Assembly: GCF_001905825.1 (NCBI RefSeq)
Contig: NZ_LIVV01000006.1
Coordinates: forward strand, 124,001-188,000
Reading direction: 5' to 3'
Origin: Streptomyces sp. CB02009
Lineage (GTDB): Bacteria; Actinomycetota; Actinomycetes; Streptomycetales; Streptomycetaceae
DNA length: 64,000 bases
Shown: positions 6,729 through 15,422 of the stretch, piece after piece
How positions within the stretch are numbered: the first letter of the stretch is position 1
Layout of the letters: each line of letters opens with the position of its first letter
Program-made: the position numbers and the translations under genes
Notes under the pieces: model-generated
Told to the model about the DNA's origin: nothing
What the model saw: only the letters and a program-made list of their open reading frames with translations
Database searches by the model: none

Positions 6729-8764
6729 TGGAGTGAACTCCGGTATGTGGGACGGGCGGGTGACCCGGGCGGGGTGCGGTGCCCGCCGGCCAGTGCGTCG
6801 AACAGCGCCGCCATCGCGAACCCCGACACGAGCAGGGCCAGTTCGACCTGCGGTCCGATCCCGACCGCGAGCACCGCGAGCGCGCCCGCCCCGGCCGCCA
6901 CGGGCCCCGCCCACCAGGGGCCGCCCGCCGCCGACGCGACCGAGCGGTCGAGGGACACGCAGAAGGCGAAGGCGCCGACGACCAGCGGGACCCAGCCGGT
7001 GACCGCCCCGGTGTCGGGCGGGCCCCACTGCCAGAGCACGGTGAGCGCACCCGCCGAGGCGACGGCGGTGAGGAGCGCGCCGGACACGGCGCGGACCGCG
7101 GCGCCCGCCGTGGTGAGGGCGGCGAGAGCGAGGAAGGCGGCGAGGGCGGCCGCCGGGACCGCGAAGGGGAGCAGCCGGTAGACGCCGTCGACGAGATCGC
7201 GGTCGACCACGCCCGAGCCGCCCACCGGGAGGGCGGCCGCCCCGCCCGACAGCGCCGACCGCAGCGCCGTCACCGTCGCCGCGCCCGCCGCCGTCATCGG
7301 CTCCTCCTCCGGTACGACCACGACCACCGCCGAACCGTCGCGGCGCCACTCGGCCGCCGTCGGCGCCGCCGCGAGCAGCACCCCCGGGACGCGGGCCGCC
7401 CGCGCGGCCACGGCCGCCGCGTCCGTGCCCGCGGGGACCAGGACCTCCAGCGGGTTCAGGACGCCCGACGGCACCCCGGCCGCCGTGAGCCGGTCGAGGC
7501 CGTCGCGGGCCGGGCCGCCCGCCACCAGGGCGTGCGCCTCCGGGTTGCCCACCCGGAGCTGCGTGGCCGCGCCGGCGAGCAGCACGAGGAGGGCGAGGCC
7601 GATCGCCGCCGGGAGCGCGCGGGGGCGCCGTCCGCCGCGCCCGTGTGCCGCACTCGCTGTACTCGCCGTCCGTGCCGCACTCGCTGTACTCGCCGTCCGT
7701 GCCGCACCCGCTGTACTCGCCGTCCGTGCCGTAACCGCGGTCGGTGCGGTCGGCGAAGGCCGTGATGGCCGCGTCGTCTGTGGCGTCCGTGTCGTCCGTG
7801 TCGCCAGCGAGCCGAGCACCGGCGCCAGGGTGAGGCTCGCCGCCGTGCCCACGACCCACACCGCGAGACCCGCGACCCCGACCGAGCGGAGGAACGCCGC
7901 CGGGAAGACCGCGAGGACCGCGCAGGCCGCCGCCCCCGCCGCACCGGCCGCCACCGCGGACCGCCCGGCGGTCCCCGGCGGCTGCGCCCAGCGGTGCACC
8001 GCGAGCACCAGGGCCGTGACCGGCACCAGGTAGACCACGATGAAGCTGATCTCGGTGAACCGGGCCACCGCCTCCACCAGGACCAGCGCCCCCACCGAGG
8101 TCACCCCGGCGAGCAGCAGCGGTGCCGACGCCCCGAGCGGCGAGCGGAACGCCAGGACCAGCAGCACGAGCAGCCCGAGCGCGCACCCCGCCTTCACGGC
8201 GAGGACCGCCGGGCCCGGCCCCGCCACCGCACTGTCGTGCTGGAGCGGGAGCACGCCCGTCACCTCGACCCGGACCGCCGGCAGCGCCGACCGCAGCCCC
8301 GCGCGCAGGGTGCCCGCCGCGGCCTCGACGGCCGCGAGCCCCGCGAGGTCCGGCTTCCCCGCCCCCGGGTAGACCAGCGCGTACACCGTGCGGCCGTCCG
8401 CGCCGAGGAACCCCTCGTCGCCCGTGCCCGCGAACGAGACCGTCCGCGCGCCGGGGCCCGCCGCCCGCCGGACGGCGTCCGCGAAACGCCCGGCCGTCTC
8501 CGCGGTCCGTACGTCCGTGGCCGCCGGCCAGCTCGCGACGGCGACCAGCGGGGCGACGGCCGCCCCGTTTCCGTACCGCTCCTGGATCGCCTGGTTCGCG
8601 CGGTGCCCCGGCCCGCCGGAGGCGGTGAACGACTGGTCCAGGCGGCCCAGGCCGGCCACCGCCGCCGCGCCGCCGAGCAGCAGTACGAGCAGCCACACCA
8701 CGCCGACGGTCACCCGGTGGCGGAGCGCGAAGTCCCGTATGCGCAGGCTCGGTTCAGTCGACAT
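6719..8764 (-). CDS. MMPL/RND-type membrane transporter
   Basis: A 681-residue polytopic protein. It starts with a cytoplasmic tail and transmembrane helix (VTVGVVWLLVLLLGGAAAVAGL), followed by an extracytoplasmic domain, a helix bundle, a second loop domain and a second bundle. This is the duplicated layout of MMPL lipid exporters, slightly shorter than the usual 700-750 residues. Around residues 347-373 the linker is made of three tandem nine-residue units (RTASTASAA type) encoded by a 27-base repeat. It overlaps the aldo/keto reductase end by 11 bases and is the last gene of the operon, consistent with export of the lipid product. Substrate is inferred only. Confidence 0.8.
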   Translation of the reverse strand: MSTEPSLRIRDFALRHRVTVGVVWLLVLLLGGAAAVAGLGRLDQSFTASGGPGHRANQAIQERYGNGAAVAPLVAVASWPAATDVRTAETAGRFADAVRRAAGPGARTVSFAGTGDEGFLGADGRTVYALVYPGAGKPDLAGLAAVEAAAGTLRAGLRSALPAVRVEVTGVLPLQHDSAVAGPGPAVLAVKAGCALGLLVLLVLAFRSPLGASAPLLLAGVTSVGALVLVEAVARFTEISFIVVYLVPVTALVLAVHRWAQPPGTAGRSAVAAGAAGAAACAVLAVFPAAFLRSVGVAGLAVWVVGTAASLTLAPVLGSLATRTTRTPQTTRPSRPSPTAPTAVTARTASTAGAARTASTASAARTASTASAAHGRGGRRPRALPAAIGLALLVLLAGAATQLRVGNPEAHALVAGGPARDGLDRLTAAGVPSGVLNPLEVLVPAGTDAAAVAARAARVPGVLLAAAPTAAEWRRDGSAVVVVVPEEEPMTAAGAATVTALRSALSGGAAALPVGGSGVVDRDLVDGVYRLLPFAVPAAALAAFLALAALTTAGAAVRAVSGALLTAVASAGALTVLWQWGPPDTGAVTGWVPLVVGAFAFCVSLDRSVASAAGGPWWAGPVAAGAGALAVLAVGIGPQVELALLVSGFAMAALFDALAGGHRTPPGSPARPTYRSSLQLV
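7645..7725. repeat. Three tandem copies of a 27-bp repeat inside the MMPL gene
   Basis: Three consecutive 27-base units begin at 7645, 7672 and 7699. The first two are identical and the third has a single change. A degenerate fourth start follows. The unit length is a multiple of three, so copy-number change keeps the MMPL frame. Confidence 0.9.
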
Positions 8765-9719
8765 CGTCGAGCCGCTTCCTCAGCTCGTCGTCCAGGCGCA
8801 GCCCCAGCGCGCCCAGCGTCTCGTCGAGCTGCGCCGTCGAACTCGCCCCGATCACCGGGAGTACGGGCAGCTCACCGCCCAACGCCCAGGCGAGGACGAC
8901 CTGGTTGGCGGTCACGCCCAGCTCCGCGGCGACCTCCGCGAGCACCTTGAGGCGCCGCTCCGAACCCTCGTGCCGGTACTGCTCCGGCACCTCCTTGCCC
9001 GCGTCGGTGTACGCCCCCGTCAGCTGGGTCGTGTACGCCGTGAACGTCAGCTCCGGACGGGTCCCCAGATAGTCGAGCAGCTCCTCCGACGCGTGCGGGT
9101 TCACCCCGAACTCCGCACCGGGGCGCGGCCGCAGATAGGTGTACCGCTGCTGCACGGCCGCGTAGTCCGGCACCCCGGCGGCGACCGCCGCGGCCCGCGA
9201 CTCCTCGATCCGCCAGGCCGCGAAGTTGGAGCAGCCGGCCCGGCCGATCTTCCCGGTGTCCTCCAGCTCGCCGAAGGCGCCCATGGTCTCGGCGACCGGC
9301 GTCCGCCGGTCGTCGATGTGCGCGTAGTAGAGATCGATCCGGTCCGTGCCCAGGTTCCGCAGGCTCTCCTCCACCTGCCGGCGCAGCACCGGGGCCGAGA
9401 GCCCCTCCGCGCACTCGGGCCAGGCCGAACCGGGCGGGTCGGGCAGCGCGCCGACCTTGGTGGCGAGCACCATCTCGTCCCGGACGCCCCGGCTGCGCAG
9501 CCAGCGGCCGATCAGCAGCTCGCTCTCGGCGCCGGTCGCGCCCGGCTCCCAGAAGGCGTAGGTGTTGGCGGTGTCGATGAAGGTGCCGCCGGCCTCGTGG
9601 AAGCGGTCGAGGACGGCGAAGGCGGCGGCCTCGTCGATCCGGGTGCCGAACGGCAGGGTGCCCAGGCACAGGGTGCTCACACGGGGGCCCTCAGGGCCGC
9701 CCAGGTGGGTGTACTCCAT
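8754..9719 (-). CDS. Aldo/keto reductase
   Basis: A 321-residue (beta/alpha)8 NADPH-dependent carbonyl reductase. The AKR catalytic tetrad is visible: Asp in FIDTANTY (about 50), the Tyr of the same segment, Lys in LATKVG (about 90) and His in YYAHIDD (about 133). The C-terminal NADPH-binding segment VIGASSTAQLDE is present. Start is ATG 9719 with GAGGGA upstream. It sits 17 bases after the second EEP hydrolase gene and overlaps the MMPL gene, so it is part of the same transcript and may reduce a sugar or aldehyde intermediate. Confidence 0.88.
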   Translation of the reverse strand: MEYTHLGGPEGPRVSTLCLGTLPFGTRIDEAAAFAVLDRFHEAGGTFIDTANTYAFWEPGATGAESELLIGRWLRSRGVRDEMVLATKVGALPDPPGSAWPECAEGLSAPVLRRQVEESLRNLGTDRIDLYYAHIDDRRTPVAETMGAFGELEDTGKIGRAGCSNFAAWRIEESRAAAVAAGVPDYAAVQQRYTYLRPRPGAEFGVNPHASEELLDYLGTRPELTFTAYTTQLTGAYTDAGKEVPEQYRHEGSERRLKVLAEVAAELGVTANQVVLAWALGGELPVLPVIGASSTAQLDETLGALGLRLDDELRKRLDDVD

Positions 9720-9736
9720 CGGTTCTTCCCTCTCTC

Positions 9737-10717
9737 TCATCGGTGGGGGGTGGTGACGGTCAGTTCCTGGACCAGGTGGTCCGAGAGGTCCTCCGCGGCA
9801 CGGAAGCGGTACGAGCCGACCCGCGCGCCGCCGCCGGTGAACGCCCAGTCGATCCGCCACAGCCGCAGCCGCGCGCGGGCGTTCCAGCTGGCCGGGAGGA
9901 CCGAGCGGCAGGCGCCGATCGCGTCGCGCAGCGAGCGCGGCATCCGGCGGATGTCGCCGATGGCGGCACTCGTGTTGAAGTCCCCGGTCACCAGGACCGG
10001 GTGCGGGTTGCCCCGCAGGTCGGCGACGAGCGCCGCGTACTCCCGGTCGCGGGCGGCGGCCCGGCGCCGCATGTCCCGGAGGAAGGCGGGCCGCAGCGGG
10101 TTCATCACCGTGAGCTGGACCGGGATGTGCACGTTGTACGTCGACAGGATGCCCTCTCCGACGCGCAGGTCCACCCGGAGCGAGCAGGCGCCGACCGGGA
10201 CGGGCTCCCCGGCGGGCGGGAACCGCGACAGCGTCACGGAGTTGTTGCCGACGGCCAGGTGGTGCCCGGGGAACGCGGCCCGGATCCGCTCCTCGTCGTC
10301 GATGTCCCAGACCTCGCCGCCCTCGAAGCCGTTCAGGTACTCCTGGAGGACGTAGACGTCCGCCGAGAGGGAGCGCAGGAAGGCGTAGAAGCGCTCGGGG
10401 TCGCCGCCCTGGTTCCAGTGCTGAGTGTTCCAGGAGACCATGCGCAGCCCCGCCCCCGCCTCCGAACGGCGGCCGAGCGCCCGCAGGTTGACGCCGTTCT
10501 GCGTCCAGCCCGCGAGCAGGGAGCCCGCGGCGACGGCCCCTGCCGTCCACCCGCCGGAGACCGCGGCGGCCGCGAGCAGGGCGAGCGGGACGGCGGCGAA
10601 GGCGAGCGGCGGCAGCAGGGAGACCGCGAGCCAGGGCCACCAGCGCCCGTTCAGCGCGAGGTGCAGGGCGAGGAACACCGCCCAGACCAGGGCGCAGGAC
10701 AGCAGCACGTCGGTCAC
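9737..10717 (-). CDS. Membrane-anchored endonuclease/exonuclease/phosphatase (EEP) family hydrolase, copy 2
   Basis: A 326-residue protein with three N-terminal hydrophobic segments (about residues 1-75) followed by an EEP (DNase I-like) domain. Metal and catalytic motifs are visible: NTQHWNQ (Asn), VYVLQEYLNG (Glu), VTGDFNTS (Asp and Asn) and DLSDHLVQE (Asp-His). Some EEP enzymes act on phosphate esters of lipids or sugars rather than nucleic acid. The membrane anchor and the pathway context favour that here, but it is inference. GTG start overlaps the stop of copy 1 (GTGA). Confidence 0.82.
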   Translation of the reverse strand: MTDVLLSCALVWAVFLALHLALNGRWWPWLAVSLLPPLAFAAVPLALLAAAAVSGGWTAGAVAAGSLLAGWTQNGVNLRALGRRSEAGAGLRMVSWNTQHWNQGGDPERFYAFLRSLSADVYVLQEYLNGFEGGEVWDIDDEERIRAAFPGHHLAVGNNSVTLSRFPPAGEPVPVGACSLRVDLRVGEGILSTYNVHIPVQLTVMNPLRPAFLRDMRRRAAARDREYAALVADLRGNPHPVLVTGDFNTSAAIGDIRRMPRSLRDAIGACRSVLPASWNARARLRLWRIDWAFTGGGARVGSYRFRAAEDLSDHLVQELTVTTPHR

Positions 10718-11850
10718 CCGTTCCCCGGCAGGGACACCCACAGGTCCTGTACCGCGTGGTCGGAGAGCTTCTCGGGCTCGTTGAACTCGTAGCGCTCGGC
10801 CTTCGCCCCGTTGCCCGTGAACGCCCAGTCGGTCCGCCAGAAGGGCTTCCAGCCGCCCTCCTCCCAGCTCGTGGGGTACGGGTCCGTGCTCACGTCCGCC
10901 GCGTCGTCGAGGCGCTCCCGCAGCGGGTCGAGGTCCGACATCGCCGCCGTCGCGTTGAAGTCGCCGGCCACCACGACCGGGTTGCGGTTGGCCGCGAGGT
11001 CGGCCTCCAGGCCCGCGTACTGCGCCCGGCGCGGGGCGAACCGCTCCCGCATGTGGCGGTAGAACGCGGCGGAGAGCAGCCCGTCCGGCATGCTGTTCCA
11101 CACCGGCATGTGCACGTTGTAGAACGACACCGTCCGGCCCCCGACCCGCACGTCCGTCCGCAGCACCTTGTTCTCCCGGTACTCCGCCCGCCAGTCCGCG
11201 CCCGGCGGCAGGTCGGCGGCCGGGCCCACGGCCGGCTGCCGCAGGATCGGGAAGCGGGAGAGCGTCACCAGCTCGCCCCGGACCGCGACCTCGTAGCCGG
11301 GGAACTCCCGGTGCAGCCGCGCCAGGTCGTCGATCGGCAGCCTGCCCTTGCGGTCGGCGGTCACGTGCTGGTACTCGTGCAGCAGGTAGACGTCCGCGTC
11401 CTTCGCCTTCAGGAACGCGTAGAAGTGGTCCTGGGTGCCGAGGAGCTGGTTCCACGAGTTGGTGTTCCAGGCGAAGACCCGTACGGAGTCCGGGCCGGGC
11501 CTCGGCTCCGACCGCCACAGCGCCGCCGGGTCGAAGCCCGACTGCCCGAAGCCCACGACCAGGGCGAGCGCGGCGGCCGCGAGGCTCCGCCACCGGGCGG
11601 CGCCCCGGGCGAGCGGGGCGAGCGCGGCGAGCAGCAGCGGGACCACGGCGAACACGGCCGGCGGGACGATGCCCACCAGGTGCCCGAGCCAGATCCGGCC
11701 GTCCGCCGCCCACTCGACGAGGAGCAGGACGAGCCAGGCGAGGGCCGCGCCGAGGACGAGCCGGTTCAGGCGCCGCCGGGCCGGGGCGACCCGTCCGGGG
11801 CCGGCCGGGGCCTGTGCCGGGGCCCCGGTCGGCGTGAGCGTGTCAGCCAT
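10714..11850 (-). CDS. Membrane-anchored endonuclease/exonuclease/phosphatase (EEP) family hydrolase, copy 1
   Basis: A 378-residue paralogue of the following gene. The N-terminal tail is Pro/Ala/Arg-rich, three hydrophobic helices span roughly residues 28-100, and an EEP domain fills the rest. Motifs are FAWNTNSWNQ, VYLLHEYQHV, VAGDFNATAA and KLSDHAVQDLWV. The shared spacing and the NVHMPV/NVHIPV segment in the two copies indicate a tandem duplication. A membrane-bound phosphatase acting on a polyprenyl-phospho-sugar would fit the neighbours, but no direct evidence exists. It overlaps the GT2 stop by eight bases. Confidence 0.82.
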   Translation of the reverse strand: MADTLTPTGAPAQAPAGPGRVAPARRRLNRLVLGAALAWLVLLLVEWAADGRIWLGHLVGIVPPAVFAVVPLLLAALAPLARGAARWRSLAAAALALVVGFGQSGFDPAALWRSEPRPGPDSVRVFAWNTNSWNQLLGTQDHFYAFLKAKDADVYLLHEYQHVTADRKGRLPIDDLARLHREFPGYEVAVRGELVTLSRFPILRQPAVGPAADLPPGADWRAEYRENKVLRTDVRVGGRTVSFYNVHMPVWNSMPDGLLSAAFYRHMRERFAPRRAQYAGLEADLAANRNPVVVAGDFNATAAMSDLDPLRERLDDAADVSTDPYPTSWEEGGWKPFWRTDWAFTGNGAKAERYEFNEPEKLSDHAVQDLWVSLPGNG

Positions 11851-12916
11851 GGGAGGCCCCCGCGGCCCCCGCAGCCCCCGCGGCCACCCCGGCGGCCGCC
11901 GCCGGGCGGTCCGGCAGGGGCTGCGGGTCGTACAGGTGCCGGAACCGCTTCGAGCACAGCCACTGCACGCCCGCGACCCCGATCGCCGCGAACACCGTCA
12001 GGTTCACGAGGAAGTTGACGGCCACGAAGTACCCGAGGAACAGCCGCCCCCGGTGCCGCCGCACCTCCCGGTACATGTCCAGATCGCCCCACACACCGAG
12101 GGCGAACAGGGCGAGCGGCAGCAGCGCCCACACCGCTCCCCACAGCGCCGGCGCGGCGAGCGCGGCCACCGTCAGGGGCGCGGCGAGGCTGGCCCCGGCC
12201 CGCGGGCCGGTGACGAAGCCGCCCTGGAGGTGCCGTCTGCCGAGGATGAGCGGGACGGCGAGCCGGGCCCGCGCGAAGACCTTGTCGAGGACGATCCGCA
12301 CGGTGTCGTCGTGGTCGTGCCGGCCGCGCACCTCCAGGGAGCTGAGCACCGTGTACCGCTCCGAGATGCGGCGTCCGTAATCCTGGTCCTCGGTGTGCCG
12401 CAGGATCGGGTTGAACGGTCCCACCTCGTCGAAGACCCGCCGGGGGATCGCCAGGATCGCGGTGTGGACGGTGTCGATGACGCCCTCGGACTTCAGGAGC
12501 AGGTGGTACTGCTGGAGCGAGCGGTACTCCTCGATCAGGCTGTCGCGGATGAGCGGCTCGGGCTCGTAGGTGCCGCAGATCGCCCCGTACCCCTGTCCGG
12601 AGCCGAGGAGTTCGACGGACCTGGCGACGGCGTCGGGGTGCATGGCGACGTCGGAGTCGAGGAAGACCAGGATCTCGCCCGAGGACAGTTCGGCGCCGAG
12701 GTTGCGGGCGACCGCGACTCCGCTGTTCACACCGGTGGAGACCACGCGGGCGCCGGCCGCGGCGGCGATCGCCGCGGAGTCGTCGGTGGAGCAGTCGTCG
12801 ACGACGAGGACCTCGACGTTCGGGTACGTCTGGGCGAGGGCGGCCTCGACGCACAGGCCGATCGAGCGGCCGTAGTTGTAGTTGGGGACGATGACGGAGA
12901 CCAGCGGAACGGACAT
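11843..12916 (-). CDS. Family 2 glycosyltransferase with C-terminal membrane segments (A)
   Basis: A 357-residue GT2 enzyme. The nucleotide-sugar-binding fold begins at residue 5 (VSVIVPNYNYGRS), with VVDDCSTDDS near 38 and the DxD metal motif FLDSDVAM near 87. After about residue 240 there are hydrophobic helices and a basic C-terminus, anchoring the enzyme at the membrane. Such enzymes usually transfer a sugar to a polyprenyl-phosphate carrier or a growing glycan. It follows the epimerase by 12 bases and overlaps the first EEP gene. Donor and acceptor unknown. Confidence 0.88.
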   Translation of the reverse strand: MSVPLVSVIVPNYNYGRSIGLCVEAALAQTYPNVEVLVVDDCSTDDSAAIAAAAGARVVSTGVNSGVAVARNLGAELSSGEILVFLDSDVAMHPDAVARSVELLGSGQGYGAICGTYEPEPLIRDSLIEEYRSLQQYHLLLKSEGVIDTVHTAILAIPRRVFDEVGPFNPILRHTEDQDYGRRISERYTVLSSLEVRGRHDHDDTVRIVLDKVFARARLAVPLILGRRHLQGGFVTGPRAGASLAAPLTVAALAAPALWGAVWALLPLALFALGVWGDLDMYREVRRHRGRLFLGYFVAVNFLVNLTVFAAIGVAGVQWLCSKRFRHLYDPQPLPDRPAAAAGVAAGAAGAAGASHG

Positions 12917-12928
12917 GATCGGGTTCTC

Positions 12929-13996
12929 CTAGAAAAGGACCTTGGCGAGGGAGAGGGCCCCCTGCCGCCACGGTTCGACACTGGTGACGCCCTCGCCCTT
13001 CTTCGCGGGGCGGGCGCCGGCGGGGAGCGCGGCGGTGGCGAGCCGCTGCTCGCGCCACCAGGCGAAGGTGCGGAGGATCGCGTCCTGGTTGGAGTGCTTC
13101 GGACGGAAGCCGAGGACGTCCCGGGCCTTGTCGGTGGAGACGAAGCTGTCGTCGAGGAGCTTGTGCAGCAGGCGTCCGTAGACGGGGGAGAGACCGGAGC
13201 GCTGGAGCAGGCTGAGCGCGGCGAGCGCCGGCTTCGCGGGCATGGACCGCACCCGCTTGCCGTGCCCCGCGGCGTCCAGGACGGCCTGGAAGTCCTCGCG
13301 GATCGTGCCGAACGAGGTGGCGCCCAGGTTGAAGGTGTCGTCGGCCTTCGCGGCCGGCGCGTCCATCGCGGTGACGACCGCGTCGACGAGGTCGTCCACG
13401 TCGAACATCTGGATGCGGACGTCGCCCCGGCCCAGGACGGGGAAGTTCCGGCCCTCCTCGGCCCACTCGAAGAGCATCGCGAACAGGCCCATCCGGCCCG
13501 GCCCGAGGAAGGTCTTGGGCCGCAGGATCGGTACGCACATCTCCCGGCCGCGGAACCGCTCGGCGACCTCCTCGGCCTCGGCCTTGGCCGCGCTGTACGT
13601 GTCGACGGGCTCGCGCGGGTACTCCTCCGGCGTGGGCACCACCTTCGGCAGGCCGTACACGGCGGTCGAGGAGATGTGCACGACCCGGGGCACGGCGTTC
13701 GCCTCGGCTGCCGTCAGGACCGCCTCTGTGCCGCCGACGATCACCGAGCGGATCATGTCGGCCGGGTAGCTGGGCAGGGCGGCGGCGCAGTGCACCACCA
13801 CGTCCGCGTCCGCCGTGACCCGCTTCATCGTCACCGCGTCCCGGACGTCCGAGACGGTGTGCGTCAGGTTCTCGTGCTCCGTGCGCGGGGCCCGCAGGTC
13901 CACGCAGTGCACCTGGCGGCCGTCGCCGAGCAGCCGGTCGATCAGGGTCGAACCGAGCATGCCGGCACCGCCGGTCACCACAATGCGCTCTACCAC
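12929..13996 (-). CDS. NAD-dependent sugar epimerase/dehydratase (extended SDR)
   Basis: A 355-residue extended short-chain dehydrogenase. The Rossmann motif is at the very start (IVVTGGAGMLGS, residues 4-15). The active site is SST in HISSTAVYG with Tyr-x-x-x-Lys in DTYSAAKAE. The family acts on nucleotide- or lipid-linked sugars by NAD-dependent epimerisation or dehydration. Start is GTG 13996, chosen because GGAGAAGG lies ten bases upstream; the start overlaps the aminotransferase stop by seven bases. In this locus it probably makes or modifies the sugar that the aminotransferase then aminates, which is inference from context. Confidence 0.87.
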   Translation of the reverse strand: MVERIVVTGGAGMLGSTLIDRLLGDGRQVHCVDLRAPRTEHENLTHTVSDVRDAVTMKRVTADADVVVHCAAALPSYPADMIRSVIVGGTEAVLTAAEANAVPRVVHISSTAVYGLPKVVPTPEEYPREPVDTYSAAKAEAEEVAERFRGREMCVPILRPKTFLGPGRMGLFAMLFEWAEEGRNFPVLGRGDVRIQMFDVDDLVDAVVTAMDAPAAKADDTFNLGATSFGTIREDFQAVLDAAGHGKRVRSMPAKPALAALSLLQRSGLSPVYGRLLHKLLDDSFVSTDKARDVLGFRPKHSNQDAILRTFAWWREQRLATAALPAGARPAKKGEGVTSVEPWRQGALSLAKVLF

Positions 13997-15420
13997 AGCG
14001 ACGACACCTTCTCCTTGACGAAACGGGTGAGCAGACGGGGCAGACCCTGGGCGAGGGTCTTGTCGAGGCAGTCCAGGAAGAACTCGACCTCGTGCGGCTC
14101 GGCGACCAGCGAGGGGGCCACCATCAGCGGGTTGTCGCCGTTGAGCGTGTAGTACGTGTAGATGCCGTGGTCCCGGTAGAGGGCGTTGACCACCGACGAG
14201 GTGATGAGCTTGGTGCGGAAGCGCGGGTCCTTCGTCATCGCGCCGGGCACCAGCTTCGTCACCAGCTCCAGGATCTTCGGGCCCTTGTGCAGGAAGACCC
14301 CGTGGAGCGCGCCGTGGCCGCGGACCTCGGCCACCACGTCCGGGTACTCCTTGGCGATCCGCGCCAGACCGGGCGCGAGGATCCGCTCGATGTCCCGGGC
14401 GCGGGCCGGATAGTCGTCCTCGACGGCCACGTTGACGGCCTCGATGGCGGTGACCGCCTCCTCGCCGAAGCCGTAGTAGGTGGTGGACGTCGACTGGAGG
14501 AGGGCGTCCGTGAGGTTGTCGTAGGCCTTGCGGAAGACCGGCTCGCGGGCCACGAAGGCGGAGATGGAGGACTTGCCGCCGCCGAAGGACTTGGAGGTGG
14601 TGAGGATGTCGGGGACCAGGCCCTCGTACCGCATGAAGTGGAAGAGGGTGCCCGTCTTGCCCCAGCCGGTGTAGATCTCGTCGAAGAGCAGCACGATGTT
14701 CTCGGCCGTGCACAACTCCCGCAGCCCGCGCAGGAACTCCTCCGAGCACTCGTTCATCGTCGACGCCGACAGCGGCTCGATGAGGATCGCGTACACGTCC
14801 GACTCGCCCTTTTCGGTGCGGAGTTCGGCGACCAGCGTACGGACCGAGTCCAGGTCCCCGTACCGGAAGATCCCCACGCCGGGGATGCCGGGGAACTGGA
14901 ACCCGGACTGGTTCTGGCCGGTCAGGCTGCCCGAGCCGAGGAGCTTGCCGTGGAAGGAGATGTCGGCCCGCAGGACCCGGGAGCGCCGGCCGCCGTGGTA
15001 CTTGTACGCCAGCTTGACCGCGCCCTCGACCGCCTCCGCACCGGAGTTCGGGAAGAACGACATGTTCAGGTCGCCGGGCAGCAGCTCCGCGAGGTTGTGG
15101 CCCAGGGCCGCGACGTACGGCGAGAAGTAGGTCTTGTGGACCTCCATGCTCTTCCGCTCCTGGAAGCGCTGCCGGGCGGCGAGGATCCGGGGGTGGTTGT
15201 GGCCGTGGTTGAGGACGCCGACGCCCCCGGTGAAGTCGAGCACGCGGCGGCCGTCGCGCTGGGTGATCCAGACGCCCTCGGCGCTCTCGACGAGCTCCTG
15301 GCCGAAGCCGAAGGAGGTCATCAGGGAGACCTGGCTCTTGTTGACGTGGTCCTTGTACAGGCCGTGGACCTGCTTCGTCGTCAGCGACTCGCAGTCGTCG
15401 ACGGAGTACAGCGGGGGCAT
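13990..15420 (-). CDS. Class III PLP-dependent aminotransferase
   Basis: A 476-residue fold-type I aminotransferase of the ornithine/acetylornithine/GABA class. Seen are the glycine-rich FPNSGAEAVEGAVKLA for PLP phosphate binding, LLFDEIYTGWGKTG (cofactor Asp) and TTSKSFGGGKSS with the Schiff-base lysine. The substrate could be a keto-sugar or an aldehyde produced by the epimerase or reductase of the cluster. The HYDROXYL-rich specificity residues cannot be read reliably from sequence. ATG 15420 lies two bases after the flippase-like gene stop. Confidence 0.88.
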   Translation of the reverse strand: MPPLYSVDDCESLTTKQVHGLYKDHVNKSQVSLMTSFGFGQELVESAEGVWITQRDGRRVLDFTGGVGVLNHGHNHPRILAARQRFQERKSMEVHKTYFSPYVAALGHNLAELLPGDLNMSFFPNSGAEAVEGAVKLAYKYHGGRRSRVLRADISFHGKLLGSGSLTGQNQSGFQFPGIPGVGIFRYGDLDSVRTLVAELRTEKGESDVYAILIEPLSASTMNECSEEFLRGLRELCTAENIVLLFDEIYTGWGKTGTLFHFMRYEGLVPDILTTSKSFGGGKSSISAFVAREPVFRKAYDNLTDALLQSTSTTYYGFGEEAVTAIEAVNVAVEDDYPARARDIERILAPGLARIAKEYPDVVAEVRGHGALHGVFLHKGPKILELVTKLVPGAMTKDPRFRTKLITSSVVNALYRDHGIYTYYTLNGDNPLMVAPSLVAEPHEVEFFLDCLDKTLAQGLPRLLTRFVKEKVSSLW

Positions 15421-15422
15421 GG

